DNA from: Pandoraea fibrosis
GTDB lineage: Bacteria; Pseudomonadota; Gammaproteobacteria; Burkholderiales; Burkholderiaceae
Length of the DNA: 64,000 bases
Assembly (NCBI RefSeq): GCF_000807775.2
Contig: NZ_CP047385.1
Span: forward strand, 1,116,001-1,180,000
Direction: 5' to 3'
A program made the translations under genes and the position numbers. The first letter of the stretch is position 1, and each line of letters begins with the position of its first letter. Positions 49,394 to 59,936 of this stretch are shown here, one piece after another. The notes below the pieces were generated by a model. That model was not told the origin of the DNA and made no database searches. It was given only the letters and a program-made list of their open reading frames with translations.

Positions 49394-49519
49394 GCTCCTG
49401 AGTCCTGAAGACGCTAAGACAATAAGACGCTCAGGCATTAAGGCAGTAACATGCGGCCAACGCGTGCGTCGGTGCGAGAGAATCTGCAAGCCGGGAATAC
49501 GATTTCCGCGACGCAATGC

Positions 49520-49553
49520 AAAACGGCTAACCCAATCTTGGGTTAGCCGTTTT
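49520..49553. terminator. Bidirectional Rho-independent terminator between dsbD and hemB
   Basis: A 15-bp perfect stem (AAAACGGCTAACCCA / TGGGTTAGCCGTTTT) with an ATCT loop. The A and T ends allow it to act for dsbD on the plus strand and hemB on the minus strand. The 265-bp gap holds nothing else that I can support. Confidence 0.92.
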
Positions 49554-49658
49554 CATTTCTGTCCGGAGGATTGCATTAGCGGGTTTGTCGTGAGCCTGAC
49601 GGCCGTGGCTCGCTCGGTCCAGCGTGCAAAATCTCACGGCTCGCGTTGTCCTTCGCCA

Positions 49659-50753
<1,095 letters not shown>

Positions 50754-50832
50754 TCAATGATTCCCTAAGAGGGAAGGCGCGCAAAAAAAGGCACTTGCCG
50801 GGAAACTTTCGAACGCATGGTATATCATACCA

Positions 50833-50945
50833 ACCGGATGTTCGCACTGTGTGCGAGGGTCCCCCGCTTCTCCTCCCTGAGCGGGCGCCTGTCGTTCTAC
50901 GATAAGGCTTATTTAAACCCGCCGTGCCTACACGGCGGTTTTTTT
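50833..50945 (+). ncRNA. Candidate Spot 42/ErsA-position small RNA with CU-rich loop
   Basis: A compact RNA of about 113 nt is suggested by three hairpins. The first is TCGCAC / GTGCGA (50842-50856). The second is CCCGC / GCGGG (50863-50885), whose loop TTCTCCTCCCTGA is complementary to Shine-Dalgarno sequences. The third is an 8-bp terminator CCGCCGTG / CACGGCGG (50919-50938) with seven T. A TGG-TATATC extended -10 (50818-50826) or a GAAACTT-N16-TCATA ECF-like promoter (50802-50829) lies just upstream. It faces the 3' end of engB, as Spot 42 and ErsA do. No credible protein fits. Confidence 0.6.
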
Positions 50946-51261
50946 ATGTGCGCGCGAATCGTCACGGCGAAGCCCCGACGGGCCGCGCTTTCAGGCAGAT
51001 GCGAGAGACCTCATCCGTTCGGCTGAGGGCATGGTGACGCCGTCACTTGTGCACGCCAATTCCCGTTGACCTTACGAAGTCTTGCGTGACTCGCCGCGAC
51101 GATTTGTCGCGCCCGTTAAGGCTGTCTGCCGTCTACCTTAGCGGTTGATCAACAGGTCGATGCCTCGGGGCAATGGCGTGGGGCGTTTGGGTGGGGCCAA
51201 GCCGGATGAGCAGGACTGAGGATGCGCCGATCCCTTGCGTGGACGAGGGATCGGGCAGGGA
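50946..51261. other. Intergenic region between the small RNA and engB
   Basis: These 316 bp hold no gene that I can support. A CGCGAC / GTCGCG hairpin (51095-51111) without a T run may be the end of the engB transcript. The stretch 50658-50817 on the other side of the small RNA likewise shows only promoter-like sequence. Confidence 0.5.
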
Positions 51262-51930
51262 TCACTTCTTGGCGGTGTCGCGTGCAGGAATGGCGAGCCA
51301 GCCTTCGAGTACGCGTTGTGCTTCGTCGAGGCCGATGCGCTTGAGCGACGAGAACAGTTGCGCCGTGAATTGTGGTGCCGTGTCAGGATCGTCGGCCGGA
51401 AGGCCGTCGGTGCGGGGCAGCGCAGCCAGGCGCTTTTGCGTGTCGCGCAGTACGACTGTCGCTTCCTGGCGCGTGAGCTTGTCCACCTTGGTTAGCAGCA
51501 CATGGATCGGGCGGCCCGTGGTCTTGAACCAGTCGATCAACTTGCAATCGAGTTCGGTGAACGGACGGCGCGAGTCCATCAGAAGCACGAGGCCGCGCAG
51601 TTGCGGCCGTTGCACCAGATAATCGCCGAGGAGCTGCTGCCAGTGGACCTTCACGCCACCGCCGACCTCGGCGTAACCGTAGCCGGGCAAGTCGACGAGA
51701 TAGCCGTACAGCTTATCGAGGTGGGCGATCTCGAAGTAATTAATGTGCTGCGTGCGTCCCGGCGTCTTGCTCGAGAAGGCCAGGCGCTTCTGGTTGCAGA
51801 GGATGTTGAGCGCGCTGGACTTGCCCGCGTTCGAGCGTCCCGCGAAGGCGACCTCGGGCACAGCCGTGGGCGGCAAATCGCGCAGATGATTGACGGTCGT
51901 AAAGAAGCGGGCTTGATGAAGTAGGGACAT
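51262..51930 (-). CDS. engB: Ribosome biogenesis GTPase EngB (YihA/YsxC)
   Basis: An essential GTPase for 50S assembly. It has 222 residues from [10 protein letters not shown], which matches the family length; an upstream in-frame ATG would add 31 unconserved residues. G1 is [17 protein letters not shown]3 DLPGYGYA and G4 LTKVDKL. No strong ribosome site was seen before this ATG, so the start is uncertain. It converges toward the small RNA. Confidence 0.93.
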   Translation of the reverse strand: MSLLHQARFFTTVNHLRDLPPTAVPEVAFAGRSNAGKSSALNILCNQKRLAFSSKTPGRTQHINYFEIAHLDKLYGYLVDLPGYGYAEVGGGVKVHWQQLLGDYLVQRPQLRGLVLLMDSRRPFTELDCKLIDWFKTTGRPIHVLLTKVDKLTRQEATVVLRDTQKRLAALPRTDGLPADDPDTAPQFTAQLFSSLKRIGLDEAQRVLEGWLAIPARDTAKK

Positions 51931-52227
51931 GACGGAAACCGGGGAGCGCCGCAGCCACAGGGAACGGGCCGCAACGCGGGTGCAGGGGCGCAAAACGGTG
52001 AGTTTGATGCCCACCGGCGACAAGCCGGGGAGCCCCGTTCTGCGGCCTTCTACATGGAAATCCCCTAAAGTCGGGGAAAGACTTTATTGTACAATATGAA
52101 AGTTAACCTTGGCCTTGCCAAGGCTTGCCCGAACGTCTCGCACGCCGTGAGGTTGGAGGAGAAACACGGCGTCGGACGGTGAGTTCGAACGACCGATTTC
52201 CCGACAAAACAGATATAAGGTGTGCGA

Positions 52228-52884
52228 ATGAACCGAGGAGTGTGGAAGTCTCTCGCTGCAACACCGTTGGCGCTGGCATGCTTTCTACTGAGCGGTGCAG
52301 GACAAGCCGCCGAGCCTCAGACGCCTGCAAAACCAGACCTGAACCGGGGACAGGCGATTGCCAGTCAGGTCTGCGCCGCTTGCCACGCGGCAGACGGCAA
52401 TAGTACCGGCGCCGCTTATCCGAAGCTCGCCGGTCAACACGCCGAGTATCTGGACAAACAGCTCCTCGATTTCAAGGCGCAACCCGGCAAAACGCCCGCG
52501 CGTAACAATCCCATCATGGCCGGCATGGTCGCGGCATTGTCCGAACAGGATATGCGCAACGTGTCCGCCTATTTCGCCTCGCAGACCGCGAAGCCGGGCG
52601 TAGCACGCAACAAGGACACGGTGCCGCTGGGCGAGAAGATTTACCGTGGCGGTCTGGCCGAGAAGGGCGTGCCTGCGTGCGCTTCCTGCCACGGGCCGAC
52701 CGGTGCCGGCATGCCGTCGCAGTATCCGCGTCTCTCGGGGCAATGGGCCGACTACACGGCGGCCCAACTGGTCGCGTTCCGCGACGAAACCCGCAAGAAC
52801 AACGCGCCGATGCATACCGTGGCCTCGCGGTTGTCGGACAAGGAAATCAAGGCAGTCGCGGATTACATCGCCGGTTTGCGCTGA
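52228..52884 (+). CDS. Di-haem cytochrome c4
   Basis: A periplasmic electron carrier to terminal oxidases. It has 218 residues, a signal peptide ending at SGAGQAA, and two haem-binding motifs (CAACH in the first domain, CASCH in the second), each followed by a distant Met axial ligand (NNPIMAGM, NNAPMHTV). The ATG at 52228 is chosen because AAGG stands 9 nt upstream; a GTG two codons earlier is possible. It precedes the cytochrome c maturation genes resB-ccsA that it needs. A terminator follows. Confidence 0.92.
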   Translation: MNRGVWKSLAATPLALACFLLSGAGQAAEPQTPAKPDLNRGQAIASQVCAACHAADGNSTGAAYPKLAGQHAEYLDKQLLDFKAQPGKTPARNNPIMAGMVAALSEQDMRNVSAYFASQTAKPGVARNKDTVPLGEKIYRGGLAEKGVPACASCHGPTGAGMPSQYPRLSGQWADYTAAQLVAFRDETRKNNAPMHTVASRLSDKEIKAVADYIAGLR

Positions 52885-52999
52885 TCGGCAGCCCCGCCCT
52901 GACATCATGTGAACGTCAGGGTATATTCGCTGACTTATAACGAAACCAGCAGCGGCGCCGCAGAGCGACCGGATAGATCTGGTTTAGCATACACAGGGT

Positions 53000-53035
53000 G
53001 GCGGGCGCGTGAGATACGCGTCCCCGCCCTTTTTT
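53000..53035 (+). terminator. Rho-independent terminator after cytochrome c4
   Basis: GGCGGG, then GCGT pair with ACGC and CCCGCC in an imperfect stem, followed by six to seven T. It ends 16 bp before the resB start, so resB needs either read-through or a promoter inside this stretch. Confidence 0.8.
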
Positions 53036-53050
53036 GTTGTCGGAAACAGG

Positions 53051-55186
53051 ATGAGCATCAGTACCTCCGGAATGCAGATCAAAGGCGCGCAACGATGGGT
53101 GCGCGACGGTGTCGAGCTGGTCAGCTCGATGCGCTTTGCCATCAGCCTGCTGAGCGTGCTTGCCATTGCCAGCATCGTTGGCACCGTGCTCAAGCAGGGC
53201 GATCCGTATCCCAACTACGTCAATCAGTTCGGTCCATTCTGGGCCGGCGTCTTTCGCTCAATCGGCCTGTACACGGTGTACAGCTCGTGGTGGTTCCTGC
53301 TGATCCTCTTCTTCCTCATGGCGTCGACGACGCTGTGTATCGTGCGCAACGCGCCGAAGATGGTCGCGGACATTCGTAGTTGGCGCGATCACGTGCGCGA
53401 GGGTAGCTTGCGCGCCTTCGGTCACAAGGCGGAGTTCTCCGGGCCGACCTCGCGGGGCGACCTGCTGCCGCGCCTCACGGGCTATCTCGGACATCGGGGT
53501 TACCGTTTCGTCGTGCGTGAGCGCGATGGCGCCACACTCGTCGCGGCCAAGGCGGGCGCGATCAACAAGATCGGCTACATCTTCGCTCACAGTGCCATTG
53601 TCATCATTTGTCTGGGGGGGCTGGTCGACAGCGATCTGCTGATTCGTGTGCAGATGGCGCTGTTCGGCAAATCGCCTTTGCAGGGCAATGCGGTGATCTC
53701 GCAGATTCCGGAAACGCATCGTCTTTCGCCGAATAATCCTGCGTTCCGCGGTTATTCGTTCGTGCCCGAAGGTGGCAAATCGACCACGGCGATCTTGAAT
53801 TTCCAGGATGGCTCGGTCGTGCAGGATCTGCCGTTCTCCATCGAACTGAAGAAATTCCACGTCGACTACTATTCGACGGGTATGCCCAAGCTGTTCGCAA
53901 GCGATATCGTGGTCACCGACCCCGAGACCGGCAAGACGATGGATGCGACGGTGAAGGTCAACGAGCCGTTCATCTTCAAGGGTGTGGCGATCTATCAGTC
54001 GAGCTTCGAGGACGGTGGGAGCAAGCTGAAGCTGACCGGATATCCGATGCACGGCGCCTCGGACCGCACGTTCGCCTTCTCGGGCGACATTGGCGGCTCC
54101 ACGCAACTGCGCGGCGGCGTGGCGGGCAAAGATGAATACACCGTCGAGTTCAGCGACTTTCGCGCAATCAACGTCGAGAACATCAGCAACGGCGGTGGCG
54201 AACGCGACGTGCGCGGCGTGGCCCGCAAGTCGTTGCGTGACGACCTGAGCGCACAGCTCGGCTCGGGCGCCCGCACGGATCTGAGCAAGGATCTGCGCAA
54301 CGTAGGACCGTCGGTGCAATACAAGGTGCGCGATCGCAGCGGGCAGGCGAAGGAGTACCGCAACTACATGCTGCCGATTCTGGTGGGCGACGGCGAGCGT
54401 GTCTTCATGACGGGCGTGCGCGACACGCCGGACGGCCCGTTCCAGTACTTGCGCATTCCGGCGGACGCCGACGGTTCGGTCAAGCAATGGATGCTGCTGC
54501 GCGCCGCCCTTCAGGACGATAGTGCGCGTGCCGAAGCTGCTCGCCGTTTCGCCGCACAATCGCTGCCGGCGCAGACGTCGACGACGCTTCGCGATCAGTT
54601 GCAAGAGAGCGCCAAGCGCGAACTGGACCTGTTTGCCGGTGTGATTCCGGCAAGCAAAACGAGCCAGACGAAGGGCGGCTTGCAGGCGATTGCCGAGTTC
54701 GTGAACGAGAAGGTGCCGCAGGAGCAGCAATCCGCCGCCGCAGATATGTTCCGTCGCATTCTCGACGGTACGGTCTGGCAATTGTGGCAAGTCGCTCGCG
54801 AACAGGCCGGGCAGCCCGCCATGACGCCCTCGCCGGAGAACGAGCGCTTCGTGCACACGGCCACTAACGCGCTGTCCGACAACTTCCTGTACGACGCACC
54901 GGTCTTCCTGCAACTCGATTCGTTCGAACAGATCCAGGCGAGCGTCTTCCAGCTCACGCGCTCGCCCGGCAAGAAGATCGTGTATCTTGGCAGCTTGCTG
55001 CTGGTACTCGGCATCTTCTCGATGTTCTATGTACGAGAGCGGCGTCTGTGGATGTGGCTCAAGGACACACCGGACGGTGGCAGTTCGGTATTGATGGCCG
55101 TGTCGACGACACGCCGCACATTGGATTTCGAAAAGGAATTCGCCCGCACGAAGGCGGAGATCGACGAGATCGTCACGAAACGATGA
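53051..55186 (+). CDS. resB: Cytochrome c biogenesis protein ResB (Ccs1)
   Basis: Part of the system II haem delivery and ligation complex, with CcsA, in the inner membrane. It has 711 residues. Early membrane helices include FAISLLSVLAIASIVGTVL and SSWWFLLILFFLMASTTLC. A large periplasmic domain follows, then a final helix near residue 650 (KKIVYLGSLLLVLGIFSMFY). The start is the ATG of MSISTSGMQI, after the terminator of the previous gene; a start further upstream would lie inside the terminator. Confidence 0.94.
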   Translation: MSISTSGMQIKGAQRWVRDGVELVSSMRFAISLLSVLAIASIVGTVLKQGDPYPNYVNQFGPFWAGVFRSIGLYTVYSSWWFLLILFFLMASTTLCIVRNAPKMVADIRSWRDHVREGSLRAFGHKAEFSGPTSRGDLLPRLTGYLGHRGYRFVVRERDGATLVAAKAGAINKIGYIFAHSAIVIICLGGLVDSDLLIRVQMALFGKSPLQGNAVISQIPETHRLSPNNPAFRGYSFVPEGGKSTTAILNFQDGSVVQDLPFSIELKKFHVDYYSTGMPKLFASDIVVTDPETGKTMDATVKVNEPFIFKGVAIYQSSFEDGGSKLKLTGYPMHGASDRTFAFSGDIGGSTQLRGGVAGKDEYTVEFSDFRAINVENISNGGGERDVRGVARKSLRDDLSAQLGSGARTDLSKDLRNVGPSVQYKVRDRSGQAKEYRNYMLPILVGDGERVFMTGVRDTPDGPFQYLRIPADADGSVKQWMLLRAALQDDSARAEAARRFAAQSLPAQTSTTLRDQLQESAKRELDLFAGVIPASKTSQTKGGLQAIAEFVNEKVPQEQQSAAADMFRRILDGTVWQLWQVAREQAGQPAMTPSPENERFVHTATNALSDNFLYDAPVFLQLDSFEQIQASVFQLTRSPGKKIVYLGSLLLVLGIFSMFYVRERRLWMWLKDTPDGGSSVLMAVSTTRRTLDFEKEFARTKAEIDEIVTKR

Positions 55187-55197
55187 AGGTGAGACAG

Positions 55198-56382
55198 ATG
55201 GAGTTAACGCAAAGCTATTCGGAAGCCTCATGGCTGCGCCGCCGCAGCATCGGCGACTGGTTGTTTGCACTGGCCCTGGCGATCGGCGCGGGCTTTGCCC
55301 TCAATCGCTACGGCCACTACATGGATTACTACGAGCACACGATTCTGGTGCTCTCGGTACCCACCTTCGCGCTGCTCGGCTGGCATTGGCGATCCGTGCG
55401 CTGGCTGATGGCCGGGATCGCCATTCTCGCGCTCTCGGGCATTGGCTTGTATCAACATGATCTGGCGCGTGCCGATCAGGCGTTCCTCCTCAAGTACTTC
55501 CTCTCCAGTCAGTCGGCCATCCTGTGGATGAGCGCGCTGTTCTTCCTGGCGACGATTTTCTACTGGGGTGGCCTGATTGCACGTTCGCCGTTCGGCGCGA
55601 GTGTGGGCTCGTCGTTGTGCTGGGCGGCGGTGCTGCTCGGCTTCACCGGCATGATGGTGCGCTGGTACGAGTCGTATCTGGTGGGGGCCGACGTTGGCCA
55701 CATTCCAATCTCGAACCTGTACGAAGTTTTCGTGCTCTTCTGCCTAATCACGGCGCTGTTCTATCTCTACTACGAGCGCCGTTATGAAACCCGCTCGCTC
55801 GGACCGTTCGTGCTGCTCGTGATCAGCGCGGCAGTCGGTTTCAACCTCTGGTACAGCGTAGCGCGCAGTGCCTATGAGATTCAGCCGCTGGTGCCGGCGT
55901 TGCAAAGCTGGTGGATGAAGATCCACGTGCCGGCGAACTTCATCGGTTACGGCACGTTCGCCCTTGCGGCGATGGTCTCGGTGGCATATCTGCTCAAGTC
56001 TGGCGAAAACAAGCGTCTGGCTGCGGCCGGCAAGCCGCTCGACAGCGGTTTCTTCTCATCGCGCCTGCCGTCGCTCGAATTGCTCGACGACGTGATGTAC
56101 AAGGCCATCGCGGTGGGCTTCGCGTTCTTCACGATCGCCACGATTCTCGGTGCGTTGTGGGCTGCCGACGCGTGGGGTGGCTACTGGAGCTGGGACCCGA
56201 AGGAAACGTGGGCGCTGATCGTCTGGCTGAACTACGCCGCGTGGCTGCACATGCGTCTGATGAAGGGGCTGCGTGGTGCCGTGGCGGCGTGGTGGTCGCT
56301 GACTGGGCTGCTGATCACGACGTTCGCGTTCCTCGGTGTGAACATGTTCCTCTCGGGGTTGCACAGCTACGGACAGCTCTGA
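55198..56382 (+). CDS. ccsA: Cytochrome c biogenesis protein CcsA (ResC)
   Basis: The haem-handling partner of ResB. It has 394 residues and multiple membrane helices. The WWD domain is WGGYWSWDPKETWALIVW, with conserved histidines (VPANFIGYG region and the final LSGLHSYGQ). The ATG of MELTQSYSE has AAGGTGAG 4-8 nt upstream; an earlier ATG overlaps the resB stop. Together with ResB it shows that the organism uses system II rather than system I at this locus. Confidence 0.94.
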   Translation: MELTQSYSEASWLRRRSIGDWLFALALAIGAGFALNRYGHYMDYYEHTILVLSVPTFALLGWHWRSVRWLMAGIAILALSGIGLYQHDLARADQAFLLKYFLSSQSAILWMSALFFLATIFYWGGLIARSPFGASVGSSLCWAAVLLGFTGMMVRWYESYLVGADVGHIPISNLYEVFVLFCLITALFYLYYERRYETRSLGPFVLLVISAAVGFNLWYSVARSAYEIQPLVPALQSWWMKIHVPANFIGYGTFALAAMVSVAYLLKSGENKRLAAAGKPLDSGFFSSRLPSLELLDDVMYKAIAVGFAFFTIATILGALWAADAWGGYWSWDPKETWALIVWLNYAAWLHMRLMKGLRGAVAAWWSLTGLLITTFAFLGVNMFLSGLHSYGQL

Positions 56383-56411
56383 GGCGGATCGCCGCATCGG
56401 GCCCGCTTAGC

Positions 56412-56444
56412 AAGCCGCCGCACGCAGGTGCCGGCGGCTTTTTT
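56412..56444 (+). terminator. Rho-independent terminator after ccsA
   Basis: AAGCCGCCG pairs with CGGCGGCTT around an 11-nt loop and is followed by TTTT, about 30 bp after ccsA. Confidence 0.9.
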
Positions 56445-56591
56445 CATCGTGTCGTATGATTTCCCGCAGCATCGTGGCGGGAACCGCGTCACCCGTCCGT
56501 CAGTCTTCATCGACAGTCGCATTCGCGCGTCGATGAGCATGCCAACGGCGGCGATACGGGTGAGGCAGAGGACAAGTCAGGGGAAAGCATC

Positions 56592-57590
56592 ATGGGTACG
56601 AGCAAATCGCGTCTGCGTGGCGAAGACATTCCGGCGAGCAGCATCACGCCGCGTGAGGCCGTCACGGCGCGGCGGCGCTTCTTGCGCGTGTCCGGCGCGG
56701 GATTGACGGGATTGGGCGGTGCCGCCCTCGGCGTGCTGCCGCACGGCATGGCGTTCGCTGCCGATAGCCCCGGCACCGGCCTCGCAAAACTGACGGCGCC
56801 GCGCAACACCCGCTATGTGCTTACCGACAAGCCGACCGACATCAAAGACGTCACCACCTACAACAACTTCTACGAATTCGGGACCGACAAGTCCGATCCG
56901 GCACGTCGGGCGAGCACGCTCAAGCCGCGGCCGTGGCAAGTCGCTATCGAAGGCGAGGTGAAGCAGCCGAAGGTCTACGACATCGATGCGCTGCTCAAAC
57001 TTGCCCCGCTCGAGGAGCGCGTCTATCGCCACCGCTGCGTCGAGGGTTGGTCGATGGTGATTCCGTGGATCGGCTACTCGCTCGCTGAACTCATCAGGCA
57101 AGTCCAGCCCACGGGCAATGCGAAGTATGTGGAGTTCGTGACGCTGGCCGATCCGAAACAGATGCCGGGCCTTTCGTACCCCGTACTGAGTTGGCCCTAC
57201 GTGGAAGGCCTGCGCATGGACGAAGCAATGCATCCGCTTTCCCTGCTGACGTTCGGCCTGTATGGCGAAGTGCTGCCGAATCAGAATGGGGCGCCGGTGC
57301 GCATGGTGGTGCCGTGGAAGTACGGATTCAAGAGTGCCAAATCCATCGTGAAGATCCGTTTCGTCGAGAAAATGCCGCTGACGAGTTGGCATCGCGCCGC
57401 TCCGGACGAGTATGGTTTTTACTCCAACGTGAATCCCGACGTCGATCATCCGCGGTGGAGTCAGGCGACCGAGCGGCGCATCGGCGATGGCGGCATCTTC
57501 ACACCCAAGCGCAAGACGCTGATGTTCAACGGGTACGGTGAGCAGGTCGCCGGCCTGTATCAGGGCATGGACCTGCGTAAATTCTTCTGA
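56592..57590 (+). CDS. msrP: Protein-methionine-sulfoxide reductase catalytic subunit MsrP
   Basis: A periplasmic molybdopterin enzyme that reduces methionine sulfoxide in envelope proteins. It has 332 residues. A twin-arginine signal ([16 protein letters not shown]) fits Tat export of the folded Mo enzyme. The Mo-ligand Cys is in [10 protein letters not shown], and [16 protein letters not shown] is typical. GGGGAAAG precedes the ATG. It pairs with msrQ 11 bp downstream. Confidence 0.95.
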   Translation: MGTSKSRLRGEDIPASSITPREAVTARRRFLRVSGAGLTGLGGAALGVLPHGMAFAADSPGTGLAKLTAPRNTRYVLTDKPTDIKDVTTYNNFYEFGTDKSDPARRASTLKPRPWQVAIEGEVKQPKVYDIDALLKLAPLEERVYRHRCVEGWSMVIPWIGYSLAELIRQVQPTGNAKYVEFVTLADPKQMPGLSYPVLSWPYVEGLRMDEAMHPLSLLTFGLYGEVLPNQNGAPVRMVVPWKYGFKSAKSIVKIRFVEKMPLTSWHRAAPDEYGFYSNVNPDVDHPRWSQATERRIGDGGIFTPKRKTLMFNGYGEQVAGLYQGMDLRKFF

Positions 57591-57601
57591 GCCGATATCT
57601 C

Positions 57602-58390
57602 GTGTCGATCACGCCATCCGGGTCGAGCGAAGCGCGCGACTTGAGCGATTCGGGCGACGTGCCCGGCGCTACCGCTGCCGATAAGCCTGCTCGCGCGGCC
57701 GGCCGCGCGACGTCACGCGTGCAACGCTGGATGCCGTGGGCGAAAGTGGCTGTATTCCTGTTGGCGATGGTGCCGTTGCTGCGGCTCGTCGCCTATGGAC
57801 TGATGGATAGGCTGGGTGCGAATCCTGTCGAGTTCATTACCCGCTCGACAGGTACCTGGACGCTGGTGATGCTCTGCATCACGCTCGCGATCACGCCGGT
57901 GCGTCGCGTGTCGGGACAGGCGTGGCTACTGCGCTTTCGCCGCATGCTCGGGCTGTTCGCGTGCTTCTACGGCGCGCTGCATTTCGCAACGTACTTCTGG
58001 CTGGATCAGTGGTTCGACTGGACGAGTATCCTGCGCGACGTGTCGGGCAAGCGTCCGTTCATTACCGTGGGATTCGCGGCGTTCGTGCTGATGGTGGCGC
58101 TGGCGCTGACGTCGCCGCATGCGATCGTGCGACGCATGGGCGCAAAGCGCTGGCAGCGGCTGCATCGCCTGATTTACGCGATTGCCGTGCTGGCGATTCT
58201 GCACTACTGGTGGATGAAGGCGGGCAAGAACGATCTTGCCCAGCCGGCGATCTATGCGATCGTGATGACAGCCTTGCTCGGCGCCCGTCTGTTCTGGGCG
58301 CTTCGCAGGCAGCGGGGTCAGGCGTTGTCGGGCAACAGCCGTTCGCCGGCGAACAACGATTCGACCGTCTCACGTTCGCGCACGAGGTAA
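57602..58390 (+). CDS. msrQ: MsrPQ haem-binding membrane subunit MsrQ
   Basis: The inner-membrane b-haem protein that gives electrons to MsrP. It has 262 residues and starts with GTG. The N-terminal about 40 residues are a variable Ala/Arg-rich segment. Helices and haem histidines are seen in MLGLFACFYGALHFATYF and RLHRLIYAIAVLAILHYWWM. Its last 73 bp overlap the opposing lysA gene. Confidence 0.92.
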   Translation: MSITPSGSSEARDLSDSGDVPGATAADKPARAAGRATSRVQRWMPWAKVAVFLLAMVPLLRLVAYGLMDRLGANPVEFITRSTGTWTLVMLCITLAITPVRRVSGQAWLLRFRRMLGLFACFYGALHFATYFWLDQWFDWTSILRDVSGKRPFITVGFAAFVLMVALALTSPHAIVRRMGAKRWQRLHRLIYAIAVLAILHYWWMKAGKNDLAQPAIYAIVMTALLGARLFWALRRQRGQALSGNSRSPANNDSTVSRSRTR

Positions 58391-59586
58391 GCCTCGTTGC
58401 CGTCGACCATGACTTCGGCGGCACGCGGACGCGTGTTGTAGTTGGAGCTCATCGTGAAGCCGTAGGCACCTGCCGAGCGGATCGCGAGCAGGTCGTCCGG
58501 GCCGATGGCCAGCGCACGATCGCGGCCGAGCCAGTCGCCGCTTTCGCAAACGGGGCCCACGACGTCGTAGGTCACGGCATCGGCGGCCCGACGCACCACC
58601 GGATCGATCCCGTGATAGGCCTCGTACATCGCCGGGCGTGCGAGATCGTTCATGGCCGCATCGACGATGGCGAAATTCTTCGTCTCGCCGTGCTTGAGGA
58701 ATTCCACGCGCGTGAGCAGCACGCCGGCATTACCGACGAGCGAGCGGCCCGGTTCGAACAGCACCTGACGATGGCCATGGCCGCGCTTGGCGATGTGATC
58801 GAGCAGCGTGGTGGCGAATGCGGTGATGTCGGGCGGCGTTTCGTCCGTGTAGGTGATGCCCAGGCCACCGCCAACGTCGACGTGGTGCAGTGAGATTCCC
58901 GCAGTTTCAAGCTTTTCGACGAGATCGAGAATCTTGTCGGTGGCGTCGAGATACGGCGAAATTTCCGTGATTTGCGAGCCGATATGGCAGTCGATGCCGA
59001 CGACTTCGAGGTTTGGCATGGCCGCCGCGGCGCGATAGGCGTCGAAGGCTTCTTCGTAGGCCACGCCGAACTTGTTGCCGCGCAGACCTGTGGAGATATA
59101 CGGGTGCGTCTTGGCGTCGACGTTCGGGTTCACACGTAGCGATACCCGCGCGCGCTTGCCGGCCTGCCCGGCCACGTCATTGAGCCGGTCGAGTTCCGGA
59201 CGCGATTCCACGTTAAAGCAGAAAACATCCTTTTCCAGCGCGTAGCGCATCTCGTCTGCGTGCTTGCCGACGCCCGAGAACACGGCGCGCTTCGGATCGC
59301 CACCTGCCGCGATCACGCGAGCGAGTTCACCGGCCGACACGATGTCGAAACCCGCGCCAAGCTTGGCGAACACGCCGAGCACGGCGAGGTTCGAGTTGGC
59401 CTTGGCGGCGTAGTGCACGGCGGCGTTGCGGCCTTCGCAGGCTTTGGCGTAAGCCTGATAAGCGTTCGTCAGGGCCGCTTTCGAATAGACATACAGCGGC
59501 GTACCGAAACGCTCGGCGAGGGCGGGCAGAGCAACGTTCTCGGCGTGGAGCACGTCGTCGCGGTAGGAGAAGATGGCGTCGGACAT
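58318..59586 (-). CDS. lysA: Diaminopimelate decarboxylase
   Basis: A PLP enzyme making L-lysine from meso-diaminopimelate. It has 422 residues from MSDAIFSYRDDVLH. The PLP lysine is in HYAAKANSNLAVL, HIGSQI and FEPGRSLVGNAG bind phosphate and substrate, and CESGDWLG carries the catalytic Cys. Its 3' end overlaps msrQ on the other strand. It follows lptM by 64 bp, and both lie on the minus strand. Confidence 0.96.
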   Translation of the reverse strand: MSDAIFSYRDDVLHAENVALPALAERFGTPLYVYSKAALTNAYQAYAKACEGRNAAVHYAAKANSNLAVLGVFAKLGAGFDIVSAGELARVIAAGGDPKRAVFSGVGKHADEMRYALEKDVFCFNVESRPELDRLNDVAGQAGKRARVSLRVNPNVDAKTHPYISTGLRGNKFGVAYEEAFDAYRAAAAMPNLEVVGIDCHIGSQITEISPYLDATDKILDLVEKLETAGISLHHVDVGGGLGITYTDETPPDITAFATTLLDHIAKRGHGHRQVLFEPGRSLVGNAGVLLTRVEFLKHGETKNFAIVDAAMNDLARPAMYEAYHGIDPVVRRAADAVTYDVVGPVCESGDWLGRDRALAIGPDDLLAIRSAGAYGFTMSSNYNTRPRAAEVMVDGNEAYLVRERETVESLFAGERLLPDNA

Positions 59587-59650
59587 CGGAAAAACTCGGT
59601 AATCAACTAGAGCACGCTGGCAAGGCGGAGGGCTTTCGGCCTGTCGCTGC

Positions 59651-59878
59651 TTATTCCGGTTTGGCCGCAGGCACTGAAGCGGCCGGCGGCACATCGACCG
59701 AAGGCCCGCGCTGCGGCTCGGGCACGCGCTGCGGCGGCGGCAAAGGCGCCCCCGGCGGCGGTGCTGGTTTCGCCGGCCGGGCGGGCAGGTACAGCGGCCC
59801 GGCCTGACCGCAGCCCGCTAACACGCTCAAAAGGGCAATCGAGGCTACAATCGCGCAGGTTCGAATAGGTGCAGTCAT
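59651..59878 (-). CDS. lptM: LPS-translocon maturation lipoprotein LptM (YifL-like)
   Basis: A 75-residue lipoprotein with a lipobox LAGC at about residue 23, followed by [15 protein letters not shown]. Known LptM assists oxidative maturation of LptD. The mature part is mostly Pro/Ala linker. It is divergent from cyaY and precedes lysA, the standard arrangement, which supports the call. An upstream in-frame ATG is inside the cyaY gene and is not used. Confidence 0.88.
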   Translation of the reverse strand: MTAPIRTCAIVASIALLSVLAGCGQAGPLYLPARPAKPAPPPGAPLPPPQRVPEPQRGPSVDVPPAASVPAAKPE

Positions 59879-59936
59879 TGGGGGTATCGCCGCGTGGTGC
59901 GGCATGCGAACGATGACGCAAAGCGTGGAGTTTAGC

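Noticed and set aside
50817..51026. A 69-codon frame across the small RNA region
   Set aside because: It runs through the terminator hairpin and has no ribosome site or conserved composition. The RNA interpretation fits better.
53258..55270. A 670-codon frame antisense to resB
   Set aside because: Shadow of ResB; its composition is arginine-rich and it has no motif.
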